From Trileptium ribeirensis (taxonomy: Eukaryota; Nematoda; Enoplea; Enoplida; Thoracostomopsidae): a stretch of 64,000 bases of DNA. Location: assembly GCA_030248225.1 (NCBI GenBank), contig JASANE010029060.1, forward strand, positions 50,760 through 114,759, in the 5' to 3' direction. The notes under the pieces were generated by a model, which was not told where the DNA came from, did not search any database, and saw only the letters and a program-made list of their open reading frames with translations. A program made the translations under genes and the position numbers. This document shows positions 11,583-23,399 of this stretch, piece after piece (within the stretch, counting starts at the first letter, position 1; each line of letters starts with the position of its first letter).

Positions 11583-12045
11583 TTCAAAAAATGCTATACA
11601 TCGTTGAAGACACGACACATTTCAAAATAGCTAAATGTCAAGACGTGTACTTGTAATGGTCAGATTCGAAGCTAAAGTTTCCAAACCTTTGGCACAATGC
11701 ATAATTCGCAATTACATCACGTACATTCAGAGCAAAAATTATTACCTAGCGGGTCGCACCCATCTCTCCTTTATGGTGCGCCAAAAATCCACAAAGCTAA
11801 CGTCCTGCTTCCACCTATTTTATCTTGTGTCAATTCCGCAACGCATCATTTAGCATAATTTTTAATGCACATCCAGGAACCGTTGACAAAGAACCAATAC
11901 ACGGTCTCAAATTCGTTCGATTTTGCTAATTTTGTGACACAATTACCGGCACGCACAATTTTATGGCAAGTGTCGACATAACAGCTCTTTTTACAAACGT
12001 TCCAATTATTTCGAAATACATTCTTTAAAATGTTCAACACTGGCA
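11583..12045 (+). pseudogene. Penelope-like retroelement, reverse transcriptase part (second half of split copy)
   Basis: The similarity resumes with KMLYIVEDTTHFKIA, the segment that in Penelope-like proteins follows the region lost at about 7205. It goes on to SGSHPSLLYGAPKIHK, the hallmark (L)YGLPKIHK motif. Near 11985 is the equivalent of the SFDVxSLFTNVP motif, here VDITALFTNVP. Frames shift several times. The catalytic YxDD region and the GIY-YIG endonuclease are not present; sequence after about 12050 is unrelated. Together with 6894-7205 this is one element divided by a later insertion. Confidence 0.82.
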
Positions 12046-12279
12046 TGTCGAAAATGGGTGGGACTGTTCGAACCCCCTGTTAGTTCCCTACTTACCAAAA
12101 ACCTCGATGTTCAACTAAATACATGATTTATGAACTTCAGTGAATTCATGTTTTCTGTATACTAAATATTTTTGGAAAATTAGTTACTGCTTTTCTATTG
12201 CTAAAACGTTGTATTATAGCCTGAAAATATTTATACGATAGTTCCAAGTACCGAAAAATTAATATCTCGCCAACAAGGG

Positions 12280-13395
12280 TAAAGTGGAGCGAGAGTGATT
12301 TCATCAAGTGGTGAATTTGTGTATTAATCTTCGTGTTTGATGAATACACTATATTTAGACTTCTGTTGCCCAGACCTATTGAAAACTCTAAAGCCTCGTG
12401 GACGCTAAACCCGTCGACAATAACAGAAAACACAGGAAGTATTCGTGCTGGTGTCTAGATAACCAGCTATCGTATCCAGCGTACCAAAAACCTATACATT
12501 AAACATTCCTGATACCATGTATCCAAAACATAGCCAAAATACTATTCTATCGACAATCGGGTTCAATGACCTCAAACCCATTGAAAACGCTTGAAAAGGT
12601 ATATCATACTTGCGCTGGGCTGTAGATAATCAAACCGTCGTAGTGAGCCTATCAAAAACCTTATAATAAACCAATATTGAAAACTCACGAAAAGTATGAA
12701 ATATGCGCGCTAGATTTTAACCAAAAATCATTGTCTTTGGCTTTCAGAAAAACTTATATATAGACAATCTTGACGTCATGCACGCCATACCTAACCAGAT
12801 TATATATGAAAACGCACTGCATTTTGGAAATCAGGGTCATCGACCGTAAAACCCTTGAACCCGAAAGAAAAGGTATAATATAGTCAAGTGAGACTCTAGA
12901 TAGTAAAACCATTATATTAAGTGTGCTATCAAAAAAGGCAATCATCGTAAGGTGAAAACACGCAATAACATGCCGAAATTTGAAAAATCAATATATCTGA
13001 CAAAGGGTCGAAGAGCCATATTCGGGCCGACAGCGGTCAAGGCAGTGATCCCATGAAGAGGTCATGGTCGTTATAGATATCAATGAGCTGAATCTGCTTC
13101 TTGGTATCCATTTATCGGTGCGAAGCTTGTGTCTTAAGATATGGGCTGCGAAACGGTGGCACAATTTGGCAAAGAACCCTTAAAAAGATGTTTTTGCCAT
13201 TTAGACGCGGCACATGGAGTCGGAGCTGTTCGGTTTCAATTAAACGACACATTTTCGTTGTTTTTGCTACCGAAAAAAATTATAGAAATGCGACCATCCG
13301 AAAATGAGTTATGAATGGCAGCGACACACAAAAAAAATTGACGATTTTTCCGCTACCGTCCTCAGTGAAAACTCTGCTCGTTCCGTTTCAAGTAA
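12280..13395. repeat. Interspersed repeat family R, copy b (most complete)
   Basis: The longest copy of the family also seen at 3000-5750 and 19093-20222. Its first half shows loosely tandem units of about 150-190 bp, each with a GAAAA-CG/CAC block, a TAGATAATCAAACC-like block and CAAAAACCTATA. The second half carries the GAAGCTTGTGTC, CCATTTAGAC and GTGAAAACTCTGCTCG-type motifs. No open frame runs through it. Lies in Graf intron 5. Confidence 0.6.
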
Positions 13396-13434
13396 TAAAA
13401 TAAACAGCGTATGCATAGAACAAAACTTTGTTCC

Positions 13435-13534
13435 CCACCCCACATTGAAATATCCCCTAAATTGAACATGAACCCCACCAAACTTCCACCGCTTTTCGTA
13501 AGGATGTGGACGGGCCAGCTACATACTTGAATTT
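13435..13534. mobile_element. Fragment of the G-rich MITE (one end only)
   Basis: About 100 bp matching the end of the 17838-18212 copy: CCCCACATTGAAAT, then GAACATGAACCCCACC, CTTTTCGTAAGG and the terminal GTGGACGGGCCAG. The other end is missing. Confidence 0.6.
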
Positions 13535-14061
13535 GTATGGAAATATTTTAGCTATTGCGATTTGGCATACATATAGTTGATAGCGCGTAATATAAATGTG
13601 TCCAATTTTTTTTGAGTAATGTAACTAAACAGCGGAATATTTGTACCAATATGCTACAAAATATTATAGGTAGATGGTGAAATTTCAAAACCAATTTCCA
13701 CCAAAAATTTTTTCCGACAATGGAGTTGCCGTTTGCACAAAGTGAACAAAGTACTACTGTGATGAATTTACAATTTAGGTATTACAAAAACACAGCTTTC
13801 GCCAGTATGTTCCGTTATTATAAACAAAGTTATTATCGGAAATACAGTTAAAACCAGCACCTGAAGTTAAAACTGCACATAATGGGATAAATATCACGGA
13901 TTTAGACTTAATGGCAACAAACTAAATTGGATACAACCGTATAGTTATCCTGTGCTGCCTACAAAAATTACACGTTAACTGAGCGTCACATTTCAACAAC
14001 TGCGGCGCGTCATATAGCAGGCTGAAATGCGTAGCCAATATATCTGTATTGCACTAAGGTT

Positions 14062-14235
14062 CAGTACCCGCCAAAAATGACTGTCGCTCGCTCGCGACTC
14101 GCTCGAAATAAATTTGTTCTAAAAATAGAACTTTCTATTAATTTAAATAGTTGCGAAATGTCGAGCGAACCACTCTCTCACGACTCGCTCGAACTCGCTC
14201 GCTCGAAATGCGACGGTCATTTTTGGCGAGTACTG
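14062..14235. mobile_element. Short MITE with CAGTAC termini and GAGC-rich interior
   Basis: 174 bp. The ends CAGTACCCGCCAAAAATGAC and (complement) CAGTACTCGCCAAAAATGAC form an inverted repeat of about 25 bp with two mismatches. Between them are CGAGCGAGC-type runs on both arms, so the whole can fold back. TT flanks both ends rather than TA. A decayed relative with a similar right end (AAGTACTATAGCAAC) and CGAGCGAG runs may lie near 21690-21860. Within Graf intron 5. Confidence 0.75.
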
Positions 14236-14975
14236 TTGCTTCAAACAGATATAATTGAACGCAAGTAAAAAAATGTACACAAAAAATGCTGCGGTCACTT
14301 CGAAATTGACTTTTCATTAAGTAAGTTAAAATAAAATTGACTCGAAAATTTTTACTTCAACGCTCAAAATAACGCCAAAATGAAAACAAAAATGGAGCTT
14401 TGAACCAATTCAAGAAAGAAGAAGGGTAAAAATATTGTGGGTTCGTTAACTAAAATTGTCAAAACAAGATTCAACTTTTAATATCCTCTGTCTTCCAATA
14501 TTCTATTATAGGTACAGTGCGAGCCAGAAACAGAATCTGTTGTTCGCTCATTGCTGGAGCGTTGCTCGAAACGGCAAAGTACAGTAACCTCATGTACCGG
14601 CGTTTTGATCAGATCATTTGAGTCACTTCGCTTTGTAAATGAAAAATCAGCCGTAGAATCCTGAACTAGCACGGCTTACAAAAGAACATTGAATATTTAT
14701 TGAGCGGAGCAAAACGTTTTTGTTTTCGTCAGAGGAAGCAAACTCGGCACTGTCTTTCAGTCCTTCCATCGAACACATCAATAGCTACCGGGCCGATTTA
14801 ACAAAACCTTTTTGATGGAAAATCTAAACATCCTTCAGGTGCACGAGATATAGATTTTGTCAAAATTTGTTCTAGTTAAGTCGGAATTAACTAATTAGTT
14901 AAGCGTGTTTTCCTATTTTTAGCATTTTCAAACAAAAATTGTTTATTTTCCAATGAATAATTACTGTAAAAAAGA

Positions 14976-15298
14976 ATTAGGGAAGAGTATGACACTTCCC
15001 TGCACTCATAAGTTAGCCCGTGTTTGATGTCGCGGGCGTTTTCGGTCTGACCCCCATTTTCTGGGGGGTCGAGATGCCCCGACCCCCCCCCCAGTTTCTC
15101 GGGGGTAGCTCGGACCCTCAAATTTCTGGGGGTCGGTCCATAAGCAGCTGCCTATAAACCGACTCCCCACCCCAGTTTTTTTTGGGGGGGGTCCAAGTTA
15201 CCCCCCCCCCCGATACTGGGGGATCAGGCCGAAAACGGCCGCGACATCAAACACGGGCTAACATATGAGTGCAGGAAAGTGTCATTCTCTTCCCTAAT
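14976..15298. mobile_element. Foldback element with ~85-bp inverted arms
   Basis: The arms 14976-15060 and 15212-15298 are inverted copies, opening ATTAGGGAAGAG and containing TTAGCCCGTGTTTGATGTCGC with few mismatches. The centre is rich in C runs interrupted by AT stretches (GACCCCC, GGGGTCG, CCCCCCCCAG). No ORF. Probably a non-autonomous DNA element, class unknown. Lies in Graf intron 5. Confidence 0.75.
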
Positions 15299-16178
15299 GC
15301 ACTCTTGCTGTAAACTATTATTTTGGTGCGTATAGTACATCTTGCCGGTGCTGATTACGATTCTAGTTTATGTTGGTATTCGAAGATGTTAAAAAATGCT
15401 AATTAATTAGTTAATTAGCTAATTACTAATAATTAATACTAATTAAAGATCAATTAGGTAATGTTTGGAAAATTTTAAAATCACCCCAATTTGCTCGGCT
15501 CACGTTTTGTAATTTATTACATTTACTAGTATAATATTATTGATGTATTCGCCCTGTACTACAGAGCATCCAAGCTGTTCCAAACTTTGTCATTTGAGAA
15601 TGCGTTGATGCGAAGTTTCTGACATAATAATGCGTTTATTGCCACCAATCTTAGCGCCCTTACAGTACACAATTTCATATACTTACTTAATTTTATGTTA
15701 ATCTACATGGTTACCGACAGGGCTTTCTCAGCTGATAAGTGGGGGTAGTTTGCAGCACCAGGAAGGGGAGACTTCACAGGGTTAATAAAAAATTTAAAAT
15801 TCCAGAAAACTCGGCTAGGGATTTCGCTATTTTGAGAAAATTTTTTTCGAAGTTATATGGCAAACTCGCGGTACACTACGAGCACAATAATATTGGCAAA
15901 TGCTAGAAAAGTTCAGTTTCAAATCATTTTATTTGAAAAGAAAAGGTAATTACAGGAATAAAAATTTCGGCATATAACGGCAGATTCATAATTTCTGAAT
16001 TACGCAATCCACGCGACTTCAGCTGAGAGTCACGCCGACTAGACGTAGCCGAAACCTGTGAGTACCGACATTTATTTATCTTATGCTTTCATATTTATAT
16101 ATTGAGCTGACTTTATTCAATTTTTCGACAAAAATTTAAATGTTACGAGTTACCAGTTTATAGGAACATAAAACGTAC

Positions 16179-16277
16179 CTCTTTAAAATCAGTTTTCTTT
16201 GATGTCGAAATCTGTAGATGCTTTTCGAGACTTTGATAGAATTTTGTACTTGCTTTTTCAAACGTCTTACGCTCATC
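16179..16277 (-). CDS. Graf: Graf-like exon 5: BAR domain
   Basis: 99 nt, residues 130-162, phase 0 at both ends. The acceptor is GCGTTTAG before 16277 and the donor GTACGT after 16179. It encodes KTFEKASTKFYQSLEKHLQI, matching the family's KKYDKETEKYCxxLEKHLNLSSKKKE segment, the basic helix of the BAR module that touches membrane. It sits between a 1.4-kb and a 9.8-kb intron. Shadow ORFs in other frames cross it. Confidence 0.93.
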
Positions 16278-17720
16278 CTAAACGCAAAGGAACAGTCGTT
16301 TTTGCCACAAGAAAGATGGCTGATACCCAGCTAACAAAAATCTTAATGCTGTCTGACGCACAATCGAGTTGGAAAAATCAGCGGAACGAGCCTTCACAAC
16401 CTTCAACCGTACACTGCTGGCGAATATAAAACCATTATTTTGACACATCTCATGATGACACTGGTTACGACAGTTTGTGCAGGTCATAGTCGAGCACACA
16501 ATAGATCGCCAATAGAGACCGCGAACCAAACGGGCTATGCCTCCACATTAGTGGGGACAGGTGACACAACGTCATGTCCGTGGAACAAGTTAACGGGCCA
16601 AAATGGCCACAATAATACGCAAGAAGTGAGGCAAAGTTAGGAATATAATAAATTACTGCGATTCAAATCTAAATCGAGATGCCAGCAGTAATACAACATT
16701 ACTGTGTCATTATCTATTATGTAATAATAGTATCCCACAGTGTTGTGACTACATTAAAATGCATTACACAATACACGATAGAAAGACTTTGCCCATTACC
16801 GCTACGCACACAGAAGAAAGATAAGTTATGATTACTCCCTGTAGAACGCGATCTCGCATAGTAAGATAATATTTCGTATTAGTCGGCTATAAAAGTGTAA
16901 AAACATTCAATTTCGGCGAGTCTCGACGTTTCTAAAACAAATTTAAAGCATGTCCTAACCTCTGGGCCATATATATTTTATTATCTGGAACAGAAACATC
17001 ATAGATCTCGATTGTAATCTCGAAATATCATGCACATTATTTATCATAATGTGACTTATTATTTATTGTCACAGGAACTTGACAATTCTGACAAAGGATA
17101 TGATTGACTATTTTATGTTACATGTGTTCTCTTATCACGAGCAAGTGCGCAGCCACCAAAGTTGTACAGTGGCTGTCGACCCCGTTTTGGTCTCCCAACA
17201 TTTTATAATCTTTGTCATGTCGTCGAAAGAAAAAATTAACTACGTTAGAAATGTTGTAAACTAAAACTAAGGAAATTACAACAAAAATTTGCTAAATTTA
17301 TATACCTACACAAAAATAAAAATATACATATACGAATTATTTTGCTACAATTATCTGTCCACCGAATAGTTATAGATTATTGTTCGTTACTTGGTAAACT
17401 GTGAATGTAAAAAAATACAAACTTTTGTTGCATCCCCTTTTCGCCGACGTCAGTGGGACTGAATCCCTTTTTGCAATTCTGGCTACGACCCTAACAACGA
17501 GTGTCCAGTAAATATATGAAAGCATTGTCTAACGCTATCCTTGCGCAGTTTCAAAAAGAAACACGTAGTGTAATTATCACCTACACATTTGAACCGCCTT
17601 TTCTGCTCTATTTCTTATTAAATTGCGCACAATTCGCCGAAACACATAAAGACCTATATATGCCTAAAACCACTTACCACAAAGAATATCTGTTCAGTTT
17701 TATTTTAGAAATACTGTTAC

Positions 17721-17795
17721 CTGTAAGGCAAATCCGATTCGGTCTGTTCTGAACTTTTTCAGGGGTTCCACATATTTCTGTTCAGCTTCCCTAAG
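17721..17795 (-). CDS. Graf: Graf-like exon 4: BAR domain
   Basis: 75 nt, residues 105-129, phase 0 at both ends. The acceptor tract TGTTTTGTTTTAG precedes 17795; the donor is GTAACAG at 17720. The peptide contains VEPLKKFRTDRIG, the counterpart of the nearly invariant PLEKFRKEQIG motif of GRAF and oligophrenin. A G-rich MITE begins only about 43 bp upstream of the acceptor (17838-18212), so that insertion must have spared the branch point or supplied a new one. Confidence 0.93.
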
Positions 17796-17837
17796 CTAAA
17801 ACAAAACACATTTGCAAAGGAATTATTCGTATATATA

Positions 17838-18212
17838 CTAGTCTGTACACAGTGGGTGGGAGGGACTACCCTACATTCCAAATCTCCCCATGTTAGTGAT
17901 ATTTCCCCATGTCCGTCCACTCCACTCGCCCGAAACCCCCAAATTCAACTAAATCCAAAAATTTTTGTCTGAAAACTTACGTTTTTGTTTGCAAATTGTT
18001 TTTAAACACTACTAACTACTACTTATTGTGCTAAAACATCGTTTTATAGCATGAAAATATATATATTCGTGGCACTAAAACGACATGAAAATATGGCATT
18101 ATTTAGTATTTTAAGCAAAATTTATCTTCCCACTTTGAAATTTACCCCGAGATGGAACATGGGCCCCCCGAAGTTCCCCTCATCACTTTTCGGAAAGCTG
18201 TGAACAGGCCAG
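17838..18212. mobile_element. G-rich MITE, copy 2 (reverse orientation)
   Basis: 375 bp, the reverse complement relative of 2312-2689. Ends are CTAGTCTGTACACAG and (complement) CTGGCCTGTTCACAG. C-run stretches stand inside both ends with an AT-rich centre. It begins only about 43 bp from the acceptor of Graf exon 4. Confidence 0.75.
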
Positions 18213-19092
18213 ATATATGTTTATCAATATTTAAAGTAGAATTAATTGAACACTAAAATACGACAATGGGACAACGAAAACTACGATAGCCGAACAAACA
18301 TTTACATGTTATACCCAGTGTTATCTCTAATAACGAAATTACGTACAAACCCACGATTGTTTTCCTGATTGTTCGAAAATCAAGCTTTCGGAAATTCTGT
18401 TAACCACGACGAAACATCAGCAAGCATTTTTGCCATAAAACCAATTACATTTGGTTTAACGCTAAATAATACCAAACATTAATTTGGCAAATGAAATTGT
18501 TCGATTCTTTAGTTCCTAATGTTTTGCTTTATAACATCAAAATGGAATAAAATAAAATGAAGGACGGAAGTAATGTGTAGACAAGAGCGTGCCCGTTGTA
18601 CGATCCCATACTAGCGCCATTCGAATTTACTGCATTCCGCCTCCTACATCGTTGGTGTTGCGACAAAAGGTTCTAACTGAAATTTTGTTGTTTCGAGAAA
18701 AATAGGTACGAAATTTTTAGGTTTATGTAACGTTAAATTCTGTTGAATTCTTGTTCACCTTTTTTATGATATTATATATTTTACTTCGGGCATCGTCATT
18801 TATGCACGGTGGTCTTCAACTTTACTTAGGGCCGAATATCGTTTTTTGGTCACATTTTTTTCATTTCGAACGTTTTGACAGATATTATAAGTGATGAGAT
18901 TAAAAACAATGACAATTTAACATGCTAAGATAAGCATGCAAAGTAAATAATAAGCGCAAATCATTTAAATCTAAGCCTAAATATGAAATATTCGCGGTGA
19001 AAGTCCATCCAATATTCGTTAATCTAGAGTTGTGCGTGTACAAACAAGTTGGCGCTCGCGAGTACCCTCGATAATTGGCAACCAATAGATTG

Positions 19093-19290
19093 AAAACACA
19101 GCCATTTTGGAAATCGGATTCGTCCACCAAAAAACCCTTGAAACCCCATGAAAAAATAATATATTCAAATTGGGCTTTAGATAGCAAAACTATGTATTTA
19201 GCGTGCTTGCTACCCTAAGTGGCACACACTGTAAGGTGAAAACTCGCAATAACATGCCGAAAATTTATAAATCACTATTTCTGTCAAATA
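19093..19290. repeat. Repeat family R, first part of copy c
   Basis: Matches 12800-13010: GAAAACACAGCCATTTTGGA, ACCCTTGAAACCCCATG, TTTAGATAGCAAAACTATG, GGTGAAAACTCGCAATAACA. The remainder of the copy appears after an unrelated stretch of about 740 bp. Lies in Graf intron 3. Confidence 0.55.
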
Positions 19291-20029
19291 GTCAAAGAAT
19301 CCTTACAATAGTAACACTATCGAGATTGTATAACGTAGTAGAGTATAGGCACGCCTACGCCATTTGTGTGTACGGCCAATCAGCGCTCAATAGCACACGT
19401 CGATGCGCTATATGTCAATATCACACAATACCGCACTACTTCAAGCACACTACTACACGTATACATTATGTAGAAAAACAAGTTCACCCACCTACCTTTA
19501 TTGGCCAATGATTATCACGCATACAAAAAACGAGGCAATTCTTAGAACCCCGACGATGAGGTGTTCCCATGCCCGAAAACCCCTAAGTGAAACTTTACAG
19601 CCGCCGAGGACGCCATAACAAGTTTTCGAATTTGGGTCAAGAAACCGCGAGAGTGCCATACCTCAAACTCCATAATAACAGAACCGAAACCTTAATCGAA
19701 AAACAAAAAAGAAACATCAGCATTTGTCATTTTACTATAAAACCAACCAACGAAAAAATCTAAGTTAAGATAAAAATAACATTGCTTCCGTAAAGGGCAC
19801 TGAAATGAGGTAAAAAAACTCTAATTTTGACCTTTGACCGCAGAGCCAGACCTCAAATCAAAAAACGCTGGGTAAATCGAATATGCCGGTTTGAATAAGC
19901 CCAAGATCATGAATATTGGTTAAGCCGTTCCCGAGTTATGGCGATCACACAAACACAGACAGAATTTAAAAACTTTCACTCCTCCAACACACAATCTCCG
20001 CTACGTTACACTACGCTCTGAAAACCCTT
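19291..20029. other. Sequence interrupting repeat R copy c
   Basis: About 740 bp without counterpart in the other R copies. Overlapping short plus-strand ORFs (19203-19618) have no recognisable domain. Near 19920-19960 is GAGTTATGGCGATCACACAA-type text that resembles common degenerate intronic repeats. A candidate insertion, but no termini were found. Confidence 0.35.
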
Positions 20030-20222
20030 TTTACCCTGAAGATGAGGTCGGAAATGTTGGCGTTCAGCTAAAAGAAACATCCCATCACTTTTACTATCGA
20101 ATAAAAGTTTGCAGAAATCCATCCACCACGAACATGAGTTATAAATGCAGAAACAGACAAAAGAAATTTTCACGATTTTCCTCCTAGCGCCCTGAGCAGA
20201 AACTCCGCTCGCGTCGTTTCAA
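20030..20222. repeat. Repeat family R, second part of copy c
   Basis: Matches the 3' parts of copies a and b: CTGAAGATGAGGTCGGA, a run ending CATGAGTTATAAATG, and AGCAGAAACTCCGCTCGC. Confidence 0.55.
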
Positions 20223-20915
20223 AAATCAACAAAGAAGATGAAGCCACAATTTTGATACAAAAGATATAAGTTTAGGCGTTGATATTGATGACCTGAGAAT
20301 GGGTTCAGCGATTTCATGTAGCCATATCATCACATAACTATTTTTTGTATTAATTCATTTCAGGAAGGAGATGGGGTCAAGACAACATATTAAAGAAAAA
20401 CATACTCCGCAACATTAAACGTTATGAAATGTTTAACTGCACAAAGCATGTGTCATTCTATTGGTGTTATGAATAAACGTTGCAAGTGCAACACAATCCC
20501 ACGAAGCTGAGTGATAAAATGAATAAATAGCGAAGTATTCCACGAGTAGTACCATAATTCAGCGGGTTGATTGTGGACAGTCTGCGACAATAAACTAATG
20601 TTTTGATCGTAATAATCACTCATCTAACTTTGATGTTACACTATTCATCGACTAGCACCACTGCATTGCTTTAACTCGAACAGTGCTTGGAAAAGCGTAG
20701 GACAAAAACATAGAATTACACTGTGCGTTATCAGTCCAAACGGCTCCGTTACGGTAACAGTGTTTGCAAACGGACTCGCATCCTAGTCATACACTAAACT
20801 GATTTTGTTAATGCAACCGTTTCAGCACAACACTTAGCTACGGAATTACAACGAGTATGGTTTGTTATGTGGAAATACAGAACAAGTTAATCAAACCAAA
20901 ATAAATAAATCTTAC

Positions 20916-20977
20916 AATGTCTTCGCGGCGATCTTCAACCTCGGACACCAATCTACCGAATTCTTTTAATGAATTCA
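20916..20977 (-). CDS. Graf: Graf-like exon 3: BAR domain
   Basis: 62 nt, residues 84-104. The acceptor TTTTCAG ends at 20978 and the donor GTAAG starts at 20915. Its first two bases complete a valine codon begun in exon 2. The rest reads NSLKEFGRLVSEVEDRREDI, matching the family's SLQEFxxxLxxxEDER segment. It is isolated by a 14.5-kb intron on one side and a 3.1-kb intron on the other. I rely on the frame fit and motif order, because 21 residues alone would not be convincing. Confidence 0.9.
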
Positions 20978-22291
20978 CTGAAAAGAAAATACTGGCTCGA
21001 TATATATGAACCTCACGGGTCCAGCAATCAAAAAATCCTGTTAGGGTTATATAAGGTAATTTGGCTCCCTGAGTCGATTACTGTGATTAATTTTCGACTC
21101 CGATATTCCGATAAGGAGCTATGAGGGTCAGAGACCACCAGAGGGCACCATTTCTATATGAACCTCATGGATCGAGTAATCGAAAAATGAAGTTATTTTC
21201 ACATAAGGTAATTTGATCCGATTGGAATGGTTAATTTTCTTCTCCGAGATTTCTGTAAAAAGCTGTGTAGTGGAATCAGGTACCATCGCAAGGGCACATC
21301 TCCTATATAATTAGGTGAAATTACAGTCAATTACAGAAAATGTAAACAAATATAAATTTGTGATCGCAAGTGCGCAAAGCCGCAGGACGCGAGCGTGCCG
21401 CGATTGTTGGAACTACCGCACCGACTATACATTTATGTGAAACGTATATCTGTAACGTGGATTAGGTATGTATATTTCAAGAATTCAGAACCTTTACGAC
21501 GATGGCTCAATGACTGAACGCTCGAAAAACGACATACGTTTCTATTGCGTAATGTAGCCACATCCTTTTGTTCATTTAACAGCCTATATTTCAGATTAAT
21601 ATAATCTATAACTTTTTTCTAACATTTGACAATTTGTGCATTCAGCAGCACAGTTGACCACAGAATTTAAAAATTATTTATCAAAAAATACAGCACGCGA
21701 CTGTCGGATTTCGGACTAGTCTAGATCTGGTGGATCGCTCGAAATTTCTAAATTCTCTCAAATACATTTTATTTTTTGAATAAATATCTGTCGATTAAGT
21801 ATCGAGCCGAGCGAGTCTTGAGCAAGCGACAATGAATTTTAGCAAGTACTATAGCAACATTTGTAACCCAATTTTTGATTTTGTACTCTTTTGCTCTTCC
21901 TGAAGTTGTCCAGCCTCAACTGTTCAACCGGGGCATCTACAATGCAAGCGATTCAGCGGGGAAAGGCTTAGTGATAACCGAGAGTTTCAGTTATAAAAGT
22001 GGTCATCATAGCATACTGGCGAACTTAAGGTGTCGTTTTTACGTGAATTAGAAGATTTCAATACGAATTATTGTCGCTGGTATTTAATCGATTTACAAAC
22101 TGAAAAAATTTTTATTTCATTAAAATATAAAAATTACCATAAATATGCCCTGATGAGTTCAAATTTATATAGTTATTATTAATTTATACTTTTTATTCTT
22201 ACATACATGTGTAACAGATCCATGCTGGATCGTTACGAGACAGATTAATTCTGGCCATAACCTGATGGACAACAATTACGAATTTTGGTCA

Positions 22292-22717
22292 TCAGACCGT
22301 CCCTAGAACTAACCCACGATGGCAATGGTGTTGAAGGAATTTTAAGCCATCCCCCGCACCAAAGGTCAAAAAAGATTGGTAATCAACGATTTTCTTGTCC
22401 CAGTTTAGACCGTATATCGATCTCTCCCTAATCAATGAACTTATTACACGCGACCCCGTTGTGGCCTCACTAATAGGCACTATATATTGCGAATCATGAA
22501 TCGTTATGCCAGACTCCCTCACTAGATACGTATGTATTTTTGGTACTTCTGTCAGCACCGCCGTAAATTTATGATTAAAACGTATGGGTATAAAATTATA
22601 TGATGACATGATTACCGTATTATTGTTGTTATTGCGTATCGTCCCATGCTGTTCTTGCCATAAAGGCACATGTTCGTAGTTTTGATTTATACCTTTGTTT
22701 TCTATAAATATTACCAT
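22292..22717 (-). CDS. Unrecognised ORF, 141 codons
   Basis: The longest single uninterrupted frame in this part of the window that is not tied to a known element. The N-terminal third is AT-driven (runs of N, I, Y); the C-terminal half has more ordinary composition, with a TTGSRVISSLIRER stretch. No signal peptide, membrane segment or domain is evident, no homologous copy occurs in the window, and no splice sites frame it clearly. It lies inside Graf intron 2 on the same strand. It could be chance, a fragment of a transposon protein, or a nested gene. Confidence 0.2.
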   Translation of the reverse strand: MVIFIENKGINQNYEHVPLWQEQHGTIRNNNNNTVIMSSYNFIPIRFNHKFTAVLTEVPKIHTYLVRESGITIHDSQYIVPISEATTGSRVISSLIRERSIYGLNWDKKIVDYQSFLTFGAGDGLKFLQHHCHRGLVLGTV

Positions 22718-23399
22718 GATCGTGTTTGTTCATGCATTGTATTCTATTTATACCCTCGTTACCGTATAATATTGTATTGCCACGGCCATGTCGATTGTTG
22801 TGTATCTGTTATATACCATTGTTCGTTTGTATAATCGATGTCATGACTGGATTGATCCATTATTATCATCACATATAATCATATTATCATGTTTGCATTG
22901 ATTTCTCTGTATCCTTTCTGTTGGTTGTAGCCATAGCGGCACATAACTAGAAGCGTCTTCGAAAATGCTTAAACACGAAGTAATGTCAGACTAAGTCTAA
23001 TCCGATATTACACACACAAACACACTCTCTCGCCATTAATACGACGCAATACAACTGACGCACATGAAAGCCATGCTTCAAAACGAATAACAAAATTTGC
23101 GTAAATCATCACAATTTATTTCGTGTTTCGCGACATTCCGGGCCCAAACGCACCATAATACCAACTCTGAGTCCCCTCTACAGCCAACAGTGTTTTCGTG
23201 AAAAGTTTGACCCCCTGCGCCTATTCAATAACTCAGTTTCCGATTGTAACTGATACAAAATTTGTACTAACGCTAGCGCCGCGACCGCGATACAAACTGG
23301 CAAACTGGTTATCTATAAACCGTTATATTAATAAGTCTTATAACAGAGCATCTCAACCATCCCGAACATATCTGGCGGGCAATTAAAAATGCATCAATG

